DNA of 18,015 nt from an uncultured Alphaproteobacteria bacterium (GCA_937903315.1 CALCZO010000140.1:1-18015); one strand, 5' to 3'; positions 1 to 6,994 are shown, numbered from the stretch's first letter. Notes: generated from the sequence alone by a model not told the origin. A program made the numbers and translations.

Positions 1-1
1 C

Positions 2-919
2 ATCGTGCTCGATCTGGCGGAGCCGGCTGTGGCCGAGCGGGTCGATTCGATCGACTCCGGCGGGCGGCGCCGGCTTGTGATCCATCTGGCCAAGGTCGAC
101 CGCGCCCGTTTTGCGGCCGCCATCGCTGAAACGGCGGGCGATCCGCCTCAGGCCGCCTCCGCCACGCCGCTGTCCCCACCGCCCCGTCCGGGCGAGGCCC
201 GCCCGCGACGGCCGCTGGTGGTGATCGATCCGGGGCACGGCGGCATCGATCCGGGCGCGACGACCGCCTCGGGCGAGACGGAAAAGTCCGTCGTGATGGC
301 GCTGGCGCTGGACTTGCGCAAGGCGCTGATGGCGAGCGGCAAGGTCGATGTGGCGATGACGCGGGAGACCGATGTGTTCATCGCGTTGCGCGACAGGGTC
401 CGGTTCGCGCGTGAGCGGCAGGCTGCGCTGATGCTGTCCCTGCATGCCGACACGCTGGCCGACGAGCCGGGCGTGCGCGGCGCCTCGATCTACACCCTGT
501 CGGAGAAGGCCTCCGACATCCTGTCGCAGAAGCTGGCCGATTCCGAGAACCGCGCCGATCAGGCGGCGGGGCTGGACGCGCAGGAGGATGACTCGCATGT
601 CGGCGACATCCTTTTTGACCTGACCAAGCGCGAGACCCGCCATTTCTCGATCAAGGTTGCCCGCCATCTCGGCGAGTCGCTGCCGCGCACCACATCGATG
701 CACAAGAACCCGCTGCGTTCGGCCGGCTTTCGCGTCCTGACCGCGCCGGATGTCCCTTCGGTGCTGCTCGAGGTCGGTTATCTGTCGTCCAGCGAGGACA
801 TGCGCTCGATGAAATCCGCCGAATGGCGCGCCGGCATGGCTCAGGCCATCGCTGCGGCGGTCGATCGCTTCGTCGGCGAAAATGCAACAGCGATGACGAA
901 TTCAGCCGCAAGGCCATGA
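2..919 (+). CDS. amiC: N-acetylmuramoyl-L-alanine amidase (Amidase_3 family), 5' truncated
   Basis: This is the C-terminal part of a zinc-dependent periplasmic amidase that cleaves the bond between N-acetylmuramic acid and the stem peptide, usually during daughter-cell separation. The reading frame is open from the window edge, so the real start, signal peptide and most of the N-terminal AMIN (wall-targeting) domain lie upstream; the first ~40 residues look like the end of AMIN. Counting from the GTG at 5, a proline-rich linker (about 45-70) leads into the catalytic domain. It shows IDPGHGG (zinc ligand His78), GETEK (ligand Glu91 or Glu93), SLHAD (ligand His147) and LLEVGYLS (catalytic Glu256). 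The long segment between His147 and Glu256 fits the regulatory-helix insertion of the AmiA/B/C group. It lies 163 bases upstream of mrcA. The family is secure; the amiC name is by analogy with the amidase beside mrcA in related genomes. Confidence 0.9.
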   Translation: MVLDLAEPAVAERVDSIDSGGRRRLVIHLAKVDRARFAAAIAETAGDPPQAASATPLSPPPRPGEARPRRPLVVIDPGHGGIDPGATTASGETEKSVVMALALDLRKALMASGKVDVAMTRETDVFIALRDRVRFARERQAALMLSLHADTLADEPGVRGASIYTLSEKASDILSQKLADSENRADQAAGLDAQEDDSHVGDILFDLTKRETRHFSIKVARHLGESLPRTTSMHKNPLRSAGFRVLTAPDVPSVLLEVGYLSSSEDMRSMKSAEWRAGMAQAIAAAVDRFVGENATAMTNSAARP

Positions 920-1005
920 ATTTGCCTGTTTCCCTCTTGATGCCGGGGACGGTTCGGTGTCTCGCCTCTCCCTCCGGCGAGGGGTCCGTCGGACATGGTC
1001 GCAAG

Positions 1006-1057
1006 ACCCGGTTTCGCATGAGTGGCCAGACCATTCGTGTGCGACAGGGAATCGGGT
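1006..1057 (+). promoter_or_regulatory. Long imperfect hairpin in the mrcA leader
   Basis: In the 163-base gap between the amidase and mrcA, three stacked stems can pair: ACCCGGTT (1006-1013) with AATCGGGT (1050-1057), TCGCATG (1014-1020) with TGTGCGA (1038-1044), and AGTGG (1021-1025) with CCATT (1031-1035). The loop is CCAGA, and two bulges sit on the 3' side. G-T wobbles are counted as pairs. It ends about 17 bases before the mrcA ribosome binding site and has no T-run, so it is not an obvious terminator. A small separate hairpin, CCCTC/GAGGG with loop CGGC, lies at 970-983. A role as a translation-control or mRNA-stability element is inference only. Confidence 0.4.
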
Positions 1058-1082
1058 AGGCTGCGGGTCCGAGAAGGAAGGA

Positions 1083-3509
1083 ATGATGCGGTTTTTAGGG
1101 CGATTCATTGCCATGCTGTTTGCCACGGGCACGCTGTTCGCGCTGCTCGGCGTCGCTGCGGCCGCAATGCTCATTTCCTACTATTCGAAGGATCTGCCCG
1201 ATCACGCGCAGCTCGAGAAATACGAGCCGCCGGTGATGACCCGTGTCCACGCGACGGACGGCAGCCTTCTGGCCGAATATGCGATCGAGCGTCGGTTGTA
1301 CCTGCCGATCCAGGCGATGCCGCAGCTGCTCAAGAACGCGTTTCTCGCCGCCGAGGACAAGAATTTCTATTCGCACGGCGGCGTTGATCCCGAGGGCATC
1401 CTGCGCGCCATCCTGTCCAACCTGAAGCGCTCGTCCGGCGGACGCCAGCAGGGCGCCTCAACCATCACCCAGCAGGTCGCCAAGAACTTCTTCCTGTCGT
1501 CCGAGCAGAGCTACGAGCGCAAGATCCGCGAAATGCTGGTCGCGTTCCGGCTGGAGTCGACCTTTTCCAAGGACAAGATCCTCGAACTCTATCTCAACCA
1601 GATCTATCTCGGCCTTGGCAACTACGGCGTCGCCGCCGCCGCGCTGAACTACTTCGGCAAGTCGGTGCATGAACTGACGATCCCGGAGGTCGCCTATCTC
1701 GCCGCGCTGCCCAAGGCGCCGTCGAGCTATCACCCGGTCAACCAGCGCGACGCGGCGATCTCGCGGCGCAACTACGTTGTCGACCGCATGATGGAGAACG
1801 GCTACATCGAGCGTGAGGAAGGCCTCAAGGCCAAGTCCGAGCCGCTGACCGTTCATTTCCGTCAGTTGTCGCCGAACAAGTTTGCCGCCGGCTTCTTCGC
1901 CGAGGAAGTGCGCCGCGAGCTGGCCGAGCGTTACGGCTCCAAGAAGCTCTACGAGGGTGGACTGTCGGTCCGCTCGACGCTCGATACCAAATTGCAGGTC
2001 GTCGCCCGGAAAACCCTGATCGACGGTCTGGTCCGCTACGACGAGGCGCATGGCTGGCGCGGCGCATCCGCCAAGCGCCCGGTTGGCGGCGACTGGGGGG
2101 TGGCCCTGTCGGAAGTCGCCTCGTTCTCGGACGTCGAACCGTGGCGTCTGGCCATCGTGCTCGACGTGACGGACGGCGGTGCCCGCATTGGCTTGCAGCC
2201 CGGCAAGGAGCCGAACGGCACCCTGTCGCGTCAGCGCGAGATCGGAACGATCACGGCCGAAGGCGTGCGCTGGACCCGGCGGCCCCTGCGTCAGGCGCTC
2301 TCGCCCGGCGATGTCATCTATGTCGAGCCCCTGGCCAATGCGCCGGGCACCTACCGTCTGCGTCAGGTGCCCGAACTGTCCGGCGCGCTGGTGGCCATGG
2401 ACCCGTTCACCGGGCGCATCGTCGCCATGGTCGGCGGCTTCTCGTTCGAGATGAGCGAATTCAACCGCGCGACGCAGGCGCTGCGCCAGCCGGGTTCGTC
2501 GTTCAAGCCGTTCGTCTATGCCACCGCGCTCGACAATGGCTACACGCCATCGTCGATCGTGCTCGACGAACCGATCGAGATTGATCAGGGCGGCTCGCTC
2601 GGCGTCTGGCGGCCGGAGAACTATGACGGCAAACCGACCGGCCCGCGCACGCTGCGCTACGGCATCGAGCATTCGAAGAACCTGATGACCGTTCGGCTGG
2701 CGCGCGACGTCGGCATGCCGCTGATCGCCGAATATGCCAAGCGCTTCGGCGTCTACGACGACATGCTGCCCGTGCTGTCGATCGCGCTCGGCGCCGGCGA
2801 GACGACCGTGCTGCGCATGACGGCGGCCTATTCGATGTTCGCCAACGGCGGCCGCCGCATCAAGCCGACGATGATCGACCGCATTCAGGATCGCTGGGGC
2901 CAGACCATCTACAAGCACGACGAGCGCATCTGCGAAGCGTGCAAGGCCGATGAATGGCGCGAGCAGGACGAGCCGCGCCTGAAGGACAAGCGCGAGCAGG
3001 TCATCGATCCGATGTCCGCCTACCAGATCACCTCGATGATGGAGGGCGTGGTCCAGCGCGGCACGGCTCAGGTGCTGAAAAGCCTGAACCGCACGCTCGC
3101 CGGCAAGACCGGCACCACCAACGAGGCCAAGGACGTGTGGTTCGTCGGCTTCTCGCCGGAACTGGCTGTCGGCATCTATCTCGGCTTCGACAAGCCCAAA
3201 TCGCTCGGTGGATCGGCGACGGCCGGTCAGTATGCGGCGCCGATCTTCCGCGATTTCATGAAGGTTGCGCTTGAGGGCAAGCCCGATACCAAGTTCCGCA
3301 TCCCGCCGCAGATGAAGCTGATCCGCGTCAGCGCCTCGACCGGCCAGCGTGTCGGCGCGGGCGAGGGGGCGGGCACGATTCTCGAAGCCTTCAAGCCCGG
3401 CACCGCCCCGCCCGAGAGTGTCAGCTTCGGTGCGGGCAGCGGCAAGGGCGGCGGTGCGGCCGGCGGCGGCGCAGCGGCCTCTGCTCCGTCGACCGGCGGG
3501 CTCTACTGA
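1083..3509 (+). CDS. mrcA: Penicillin-binding protein 1A (bifunctional transglycosylase/transpeptidase)
   Basis: An 808-residue class A PBP that polymerises lipid II into glycan strands and cross-links their peptides at the outer face of the inner membrane. Residues ~8-33 form the single N-terminal membrane anchor. The GT51 domain follows, with catalytic Glu91 in AAEDKNF, the QGASTITQQ motif (~123-131) and the KDKILELYLNQIYLG segment (~163-177). An OB-like insert occupies about 320-430. The transpeptidase domain has the nucleophile Ser472 in SSFK, SKN at 531-533 and KTG at 675-677. A CxxC pair (Cys617, Cys620) lies between the last two motifs. The last ~25 residues are a Gly/Ala/Ser-rich tail. 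The frame stays open upstream to 957, but ATG 1083 is chosen because it is preceded by AAGGAAGGA and gives a normal length; ATG 1086 is equally possible. Identity is secure. Confidence 0.96.
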   Translation: MMRFLGRFIAMLFATGTLFALLGVAAAAMLISYYSKDLPDHAQLEKYEPPVMTRVHATDGSLLAEYAIERRLYLPIQAMPQLLKNAFLAAEDKNFYSHGGVDPEGILRAILSNLKRSSGGRQQGASTITQQVAKNFFLSSEQSYERKIREMLVAFRLESTFSKDKILELYLNQIYLGLGNYGVAAAALNYFGKSVHELTIPEVAYLAALPKAPSSYHPVNQRDAAISRRNYVVDRMMENGYIEREEGLKAKSEPLTVHFRQLSPNKFAAGFFAEEVRRELAERYGSKKLYEGGLSVRSTLDTKLQVVARKTLIDGLVRYDEAHGWRGASAKRPVGGDWGVALSEVASFSDVEPWRLAIVLDVTDGGARIGLQPGKEPNGTLSRQREIGTITAEGVRWTRRPLRQALSPGDVIYVEPLANAPGTYRLRQVPELSGALVAMDPFTGRIVAMVGGFSFEMSEFNRATQALRQPGSSFKPFVYATALDNGYTPSSIVLDEPIEIDQGGSLGVWRPENYDGKPTGPRTLRYGIEHSKNLMTVRLARDVGMPLIAEYAKRFGVYDDMLPVLSIALGAGETTVLRMTAAYSMFANGGRRIKPTMIDRIQDRWGQTIYKHDERICEACKADEWREQDEPRLKDKREQVIDPMSAYQITSMMEGVVQRGTAQVLKSLNRTLAGKTGTTNEAKDVWFVGFSPELAVGIYLGFDKPKSLGGSATAGQYAAPIFRDFMKVALEGKPDTKFRIPPQMKLIRVSASTGQRVGAGEGAGTILEAFKPGTAPPESVSFGAGSGKGGGAAGGGAAASAPSTGGLY

Positions 3510-3511
3510 TC

Positions 3512-3572
3512 ACAGCGGGTTTACAGCCGCACGGCTGGCGGGTATCCCGCTGTCCGGGCGGCGTTTCCGCCT
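3512..3572 (+). other. Cluster of competing hairpins between mrcA and prfB
   Basis: The 82-base gap is nearly filled with potential RNA structure. ACAGCGGG (3512-3519) pairs perfectly with CCCGCTGT (3546-3553), enclosing a CAGCC/GGCTG hairpin (3524-3528 with 3533-3537). The same CCCGC can instead pair with GCGGG at 3538-3542 across a TAT loop, so the two folds exclude each other. A third hairpin, GGCGG (3557-3561) with CCGCC (3567-3571), is followed by TCTTAA. It could end mrcA transcription or attenuate prfB. No strong T-run is present, so I do not call it a terminator. Confidence 0.4.
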
Positions 3573-3591
3573 CTTAACGGACCTTTCGCGC

Positions 3592-4723
3592 ATGCGTGCT
3601 GAACACCTTTCCCTTTGCGAGACGATCAAGCAGTCAGTCGGGCTGCTGAGGAGGCATCTTTGACTGGGATACCTCGGTCAAACGCCTCGCGGAACTGAAT
3701 GCCCTGTCCGAAGAGCAGGACTTCTGGAACGATGCCGCCAAGGCGCAGAAACTGATGCGCGAGCGGACGGACCTTGAAACCCGTCTCAACAATCTCAGGA
3801 AGCTCGAAGCCGATCTCGACGATGCCGTCACGCTGATCGAACTGGGCGATGATGCCGGCGACGAGGCGACGGTCGCCGAGGGTGAGGCGATGCTGCGCGC
3901 GTTGGAGGCGGAGGGGGCCCGCCAGCAGCTTGACGCCATGCTCTCGGGCGAGGCCGATTCCAATGACACCTACCTTGAGGTCCACGCCGGTGCCGGCGGC
4001 ACGGAGAGCCAGGACTGGGCCTCGATGCTGCTGCGGATGTATTCCCGCTGGGCCGAGCGCAAGGGCTTCAAGATCGAACTGATGGACCAGAGCGACGGCG
4101 AGGAGGCAGGCATCAAATCCGCCACGCTCCAGATCAAGGGTCACAACGCCTATGGCTGGCTGAAGACCGAGGCCGGCGTGCATCGTCTGGTGCGCATCAG
4201 CCCCTATGATTCGAACGCCCGGCGGCACACCAGCTTTGCCTCTGTCACGGTCTATCCGGTGGTCGATGACGCCATCAACATCGAGATCGACGAAAGCCAG
4301 GTGCGGACCGACGTGATGCGCTCGGGCGGTGCCGGCGGACAGCACGTCAACAAGACCGAATCGGCCGTGCGCCTCGTCCATCTGCCGACCGGAATCATGG
4401 TCGTCAGCCAAGGCGATCGCTCGCAGCACAAGAACCGCGACGCGGCGTGGAAGATGCTGCGCGCCAAGCTCTACGAAGCCGAGCTGAAAAAGCGCGAGGA
4501 AGCGGCAATGGCCGAGCAGGCCAACAAGACCGACATCGGCTGGGGCCACCAGATCCGCTCCTACGTGCTCCAGCCGTATCAGATGGTCAAGGATCTGCGG
4601 ACCGGCGTCACCTCCGGCGTGCCGCAGGATGTGCTGGATGGCGCGCTCGACCCGTTCATGGAGGCGACGCTGGCCCAGCGCGCCTATGGCGAGGGACCGG
4701 TCAGCGTCGAGGACGTCGACTGA
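3592..4723 (+). CDS. prfB: Peptide chain release factor 2, made by programmed +1 frameshift
   Basis: RF2 reads UGA and UAA stop codons in the ribosomal A site and triggers hydrolysis of peptidyl-tRNA. The gene is in two frames. Codons 1-23 run from ATG 3592 (MRAEHLSL...) to CTT at 3658-3660, followed by in-frame TGA 3661-3663. Skipping one T continues as GAC (3662-3664) for 353 more codons, giving 376 residues, the usual length. The join reads LLRRHL-DWDT, as expected for alphaproteobacterial RF2. Domain 1 is helical (to ~120). The anticodon-like tripeptide is SPY at 203-205 where E. coli has SPF, and the catalytic GGQ is at 248-250. The ribosome binding site for ATG 3592 is weak. Reading the second frame alone would give a false start at 3755. 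Frameshifting makes expression self-limiting: ample RF2 terminates at the early TGA. Identity is very secure. Confidence 0.96.
3649..3664 (+). promoter_or_regulatory. prfB +1 programmed frameshift (recoding) site
   Basis: An internal Shine-Dalgarno-like AGGAGG (3649-3654) is followed after three bases (CAT) by the slippery CTT TGA C (3658-3664). The order and spacing match the classical E. coli prfB site. When RF2 is scarce the ribosome slips from CTT to TTT and continues in the +1 frame; when RF2 is ample it stops at TGA. Protein homology continues across the site only if one T is skipped, which supports real recoding rather than a sequencing error. Confidence 0.93.
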
Positions 4724-4750
4724 CGGCAAATGTCGGCCGACACCGGTCAG

Positions 4751-4774
4751 GGGGCGAATAGCCCCTTGCTTTTT
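4751..4774 (+). terminator. Intrinsic terminator after prfB
   Basis: GGGGC (4751-4755) pairs with GCCCC (4761-4765) across loop GAATA and is followed by TTGCTTTTT. It begins 27 bases after the prfB stop. An alternative 8-bp pairing, GGGGCGAA (4751-4758) with TTCGCCCC (4773-4780), would compete with it. The stem is short, so efficiency is uncertain. Confidence 0.6.
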
Positions 4775-4794
4775 CGCCCCGTTTGCGCTTAAGC
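4766..4794 (+). promoter_or_regulatory. Candidate housekeeping promoter for rpsB
   Basis: TTGCTT (4766-4771) and TTAAGC (4789-4794) are separated by 17 bases. The -35 keeps the TTG core preferred in alphaproteobacteria, and the -10 is a weak match. Transcription would start near 4801, leaving a leader of about 85 bases. The -35 coincides with the T-tract of the prfB terminator. This is inferred from motif and position only. Confidence 0.4.
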
Positions 4795-4808
4795 AGCCGC
4801 ATCACACA

Positions 4809-4865
4809 CGCGAGAACAGGTTTCGGCCGTTCGGTGCCGGGTCGCCCGGCTTTGTCTCGCGGAGG
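4809..4865 (+). promoter_or_regulatory. Structured leader of rpsB (candidate S2 autoregulatory element)
   Basis: CGCGAGA (4809-4815) pairs with TCTCGCG (4855-4861); skipping A4816 adds CA/TG for nine base pairs. Enclosed is a perfect GCCGGG (4836-4841)/CCCGGC (4845-4850) hairpin with loop TCG, plus a smaller CCG/CGG fold. The closing stem runs into a GGAGG at 4861-4865, ahead of the true ribosome binding site GGAGAAG (4874-4880). Position and compactness suit feedback by S2, which is known for rpsB in other bacteria, but I do not recognise this structure as a named family. Confidence 0.4.
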
Positions 4866-4884
4866 ATCTAACCGGAGAAGACCT

Positions 4885-5883
4885 ATGGCGTTGCCCGACG
4901 TTTCGATGCGGCAGCTGCTGGAGGCTGGTGCCCATTTCGGCCATCAGTCCCACCGCTGGAACCCCAAGATGGCTCAGTACATCTATGGCGTCCGTAACAA
5001 GATTCACATCATCGACCTGAGCCAGTCCGCGCCGATGCTGCAGCGCGCGCTTCAGGCGGTCAGCGATACCGTTGCCCGTGGCGGCCGTATCCTGTTCGTC
5101 GGCACCAAGCGCCAGGCGCAGGACGAGATTGCCGCCAGCGCCCGGCGCTGCGCGCAGTACTACGTCAATTCGCGCTGGCTCGGCGGCATGCTGACCAACT
5201 GGAAGACGATTTCCGCCTCGATCCAGCGCCTGCGCAAGGTTGACGAGATGCTCGCCGCCGGCGCCGTCGGCCTGACCAAGAAAGAGCGGCTGATGCTCTC
5301 GCGCGAGCAGGAAAAGCTCGAAAAGGCGCTCGGCGGCATCAAGGATATGGGCGGCACGCCCGACCTGATCTTCGTCATCGACACCAACAAGGAGCAGCTT
5401 GCGCTGCAGGAGGCCAAGCGCCTCAACATCCCGGTGGTGGCGATCATCGATACCAACTGCGATCCCGACGGCGTTACCTTCCCGGTTCCGGGCAATGACG
5501 ACGCGGGCCGCGCCATCGCGCTCTATTGCGATCTGATTGCCCGCGCGGCGATCGATGGCATCGGCCGCGGCGCGACCGACATGGGCATCGACGTCGGCGA
5601 GGCCGAAGCGCCGGCGGTCGAGGAGCTTCCCGTCGCCGCCATGGGTGCCGATTTCGTGTTCGAACGTCTCGCCGCCCCGCGTGGCGCGCCTGACGATCTG
5701 ACCAAGCTGGGCGGTCTCGGCCCCGAGCTGGAGAAGAAGCTCAACGACGCCGGCATCTTCCATTTCTGGCAGTTTGCCAGCATGGGTGCTGCCGACGAGG
5801 CCGGTCTTGACGGTGATCTCAAGCTGCATGGCCGTATCGGCCGTGAGGGCTGGATCGAGAAAGCGCGCGCGTTTCTCGCCTGA
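4885..5883 (+). CDS. rpsB: 30S ribosomal protein S2 with C-terminal helix-hairpin-helix-like extension
   Basis: S2 binds the head-body junction of the small subunit. This protein has 332 residues, about 80-90 more than E. coli S2. The core (1 to ~230) shows GAHFGHQSHRWNPKM (15-29), FVGTKRQAQ (71-79) and YVNSRWLGGMLTNW (93-106). After an acidic, alanine-rich linker (~238-258) comes an extension (260-332) with FERLAAPRGAPDDL, the hairpin-like LTKLGGLGPELEKKLNDAGI (272-291), and GRIGREGWIEKARAFLA at the end. Related domains occur, as I recall, at the C-termini of L21 and NuoE in rhizobia. ATG 4885 is chosen over the open upstream frame because GGAGAAG lies four bases before it and MALPDVSM matches S2 N-termini. 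tsf follows after 105 bases. Confidence 0.97.
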   Translation: MALPDVSMRQLLEAGAHFGHQSHRWNPKMAQYIYGVRNKIHIIDLSQSAPMLQRALQAVSDTVARGGRILFVGTKRQAQDEIAASARRCAQYYVNSRWLGGMLTNWKTISASIQRLRKVDEMLAAGAVGLTKKERLMLSREQEKLEKALGGIKDMGGTPDLIFVIDTNKEQLALQEAKRLNIPVVAIIDTNCDPDGVTFPVPGNDDAGRAIALYCDLIARAAIDGIGRGATDMGIDVGEAEAPAVEELPVAAMGADFVFERLAAPRGAPDDLTKLGGLGPELEKKLNDAGIFHFWQFASMGAADEAGLDGDLKLHGRIGREGWIEKARAFLA

Positions 5884-5913
5884 TCCCACTGGCAGGTCAG
5901 CAATGATCGGCGG

Positions 5914-5946
5914 GCCCGGGCGCGTGGAGCGGCCCGGGCTTCGCTT
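5914..5946 (+). terminator. Hairpin between rpsB and tsf (attenuator-like)
   Basis: GCCCGGG (5914-5920) pairs with CCCGGGC (5933-5939); inside, CGC (5921-5923) can pair with GCG (5929-5931). The tail is TTCGCTTT, a weak T-tract. It sits 30 bases after the rpsB stop and 43 before tsf. Partial termination, or stabilisation of the rpsB message to set the S2:EF-Ts ratio, is plausible inference. Confidence 0.5.
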
Positions 5947-5988
5947 TAAGAACGCAAGATAAGTCACGACTGAAAAAGGATTATTCCT

Positions 5989-6912
5989 ATGGCAGAGATT
6001 ACCGCCGCGCTGGTCAAGGAGCTGCGCGAGAAAACGGGCGCCGGCATGATGGATTGCAAGGGCGCGCTGAACGAAACCAATGGCGATCTTGAAGCGGCGG
6101 TCGACTGGCTGCGCAAGAAGGGCCTGTCGAAGGCGGCCAAGAAGTCCGGCCGCGTCGCCGCTGAGGGGCTGGTTGCCGCCGCCGTCGCCGGGACGCGCGG
6201 CGTGGTGGTCGAGGTCAACTCCGAGACCGACTTCGTTGCCCGCAACGAGCAGTTCCAGGACATCGTGCGCAACGTTGCCGGCATCGCGCTCAAGGGTGCG
6301 GACGAGATCGAGGCGCTGAAGGCGGCTGCCTATCCCGCCGGCGGCACCGTTGCCGATACGATCACCAATGCCGTTGCCACCGTTGGCGAGAACATGACGC
6401 TGCGCCGCGTCGCCGGCCTGTCGGTCGCCGAGGGCGTTGTTGCGGCCTACATCCACAATCAGGTGGTCGACGGCCTTGGCAAGATCGCGGTTCTGGTCGC
6501 ACTGGAATCGAAGGGCGACGCTGGCCAGCTGGCCACGCTCGGCCGTCAGGTCGCGATGCATGTCGCCGCCACCAACCCCGCCGCGCTCGATGCTTCCAGC
6601 ATGGACCCGGCGATTGTTGCGCGCGAGAAGGCGGTGCTGACCGAGAAGGCCGCCGCGTCGGGCAAGCCGGCCAACGTGATCGAGAAGATCGTCGAGAGCG
6701 GCATCAAGACCTTCTACAAGGAGGTGTGCCTTGTTGATCAGCCGTTCATCCACGACAATGCAAAGACCGTTCTGCAGGCCGTGAATGAAGCGGCAAAGAC
6801 GGCCGGCGCCCCGGTGACGCTGAAGGGCTTCGTCCGGTTTGCGCTTGGCGAGGGAATCGAGAAAGAAGTCTCTGACTTCGCCGACGAGGTCAAGAAGGCT
6901 GCCGGCGCCTGA
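5989..6912 (+). CDS. tsf: Translation elongation factor Ts
   Basis: EF-Ts is the nucleotide-exchange factor that removes GDP from EF-Tu in the cytoplasm. The 307 residues match the family length. The N-terminal UBA-like domain has KTGAGMMDCKGALNE (~15-30) and GLSKAAKKSGR. The signature TDFVARNEQF (~80-89), whose Asp-Phe pair intrudes into EF-Tu near the Mg2+ site, is intact. Two core subdomains with the helical insert follow, and the C-terminal part includes GKPANVIEKIVE and the NEAAKTAGAPV region. ATG 5989 is preceded by AAAAAGGA with eight bases of spacing. It follows rpsB as in most bacteria, and a strong terminator comes 30 bases after its stop. Confidence 0.98.
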   Translation: MAEITAALVKELREKTGAGMMDCKGALNETNGDLEAAVDWLRKKGLSKAAKKSGRVAAEGLVAAAVAGTRGVVVEVNSETDFVARNEQFQDIVRNVAGIALKGADEIEALKAAAYPAGGTVADTITNAVATVGENMTLRRVAGLSVAEGVVAAYIHNQVVDGLGKIAVLVALESKGDAGQLATLGRQVAMHVAATNPAALDASSMDPAIVAREKAVLTEKAAASGKPANVIEKIVESGIKTFYKEVCLVDQPFIHDNAKTVLQAVNEAAKTAGAPVTLKGFVRFALGEGIEKEVSDFADEVKKAAGA

Positions 6913-6942
6913 GCATCCGCTTCCCGTTTGAGGGGCAGGAAA

Positions 6943-6968
6943 GGGCGGCGCCGAGCCGCCCTTTTTTT
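6943..6968 (+). terminator. Strong intrinsic terminator after tsf
   Basis: A perfect 7-bp GC stem, GGGCGGC (6943-6949) with GCCGCCC (6955-6961), has a five-base loop and is followed directly by seven T residues (6962-6968). This is the clearest terminator in the window. The pyrH start codon is only 26 bases beyond it. Confidence 0.92.
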
Positions 6969-6994
6969 GTAAGCACACTGCTGGAGGATCGCCC

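Noticed and set aside
1034..1062. Possible promoter TTCGTG-N17-TAGGCT before mrcA.
   Set aside because: Both boxes match poorly and lie within the hairpin. I cannot support it over chance.
957..1082. Upstream extension of mrcA by 42 codons.
   Set aside because: It runs through the leader hairpin, has no ribosome binding site, and puts non-family sequence before the membrane anchor. AAGGAAGGA before 1083 decides the start.
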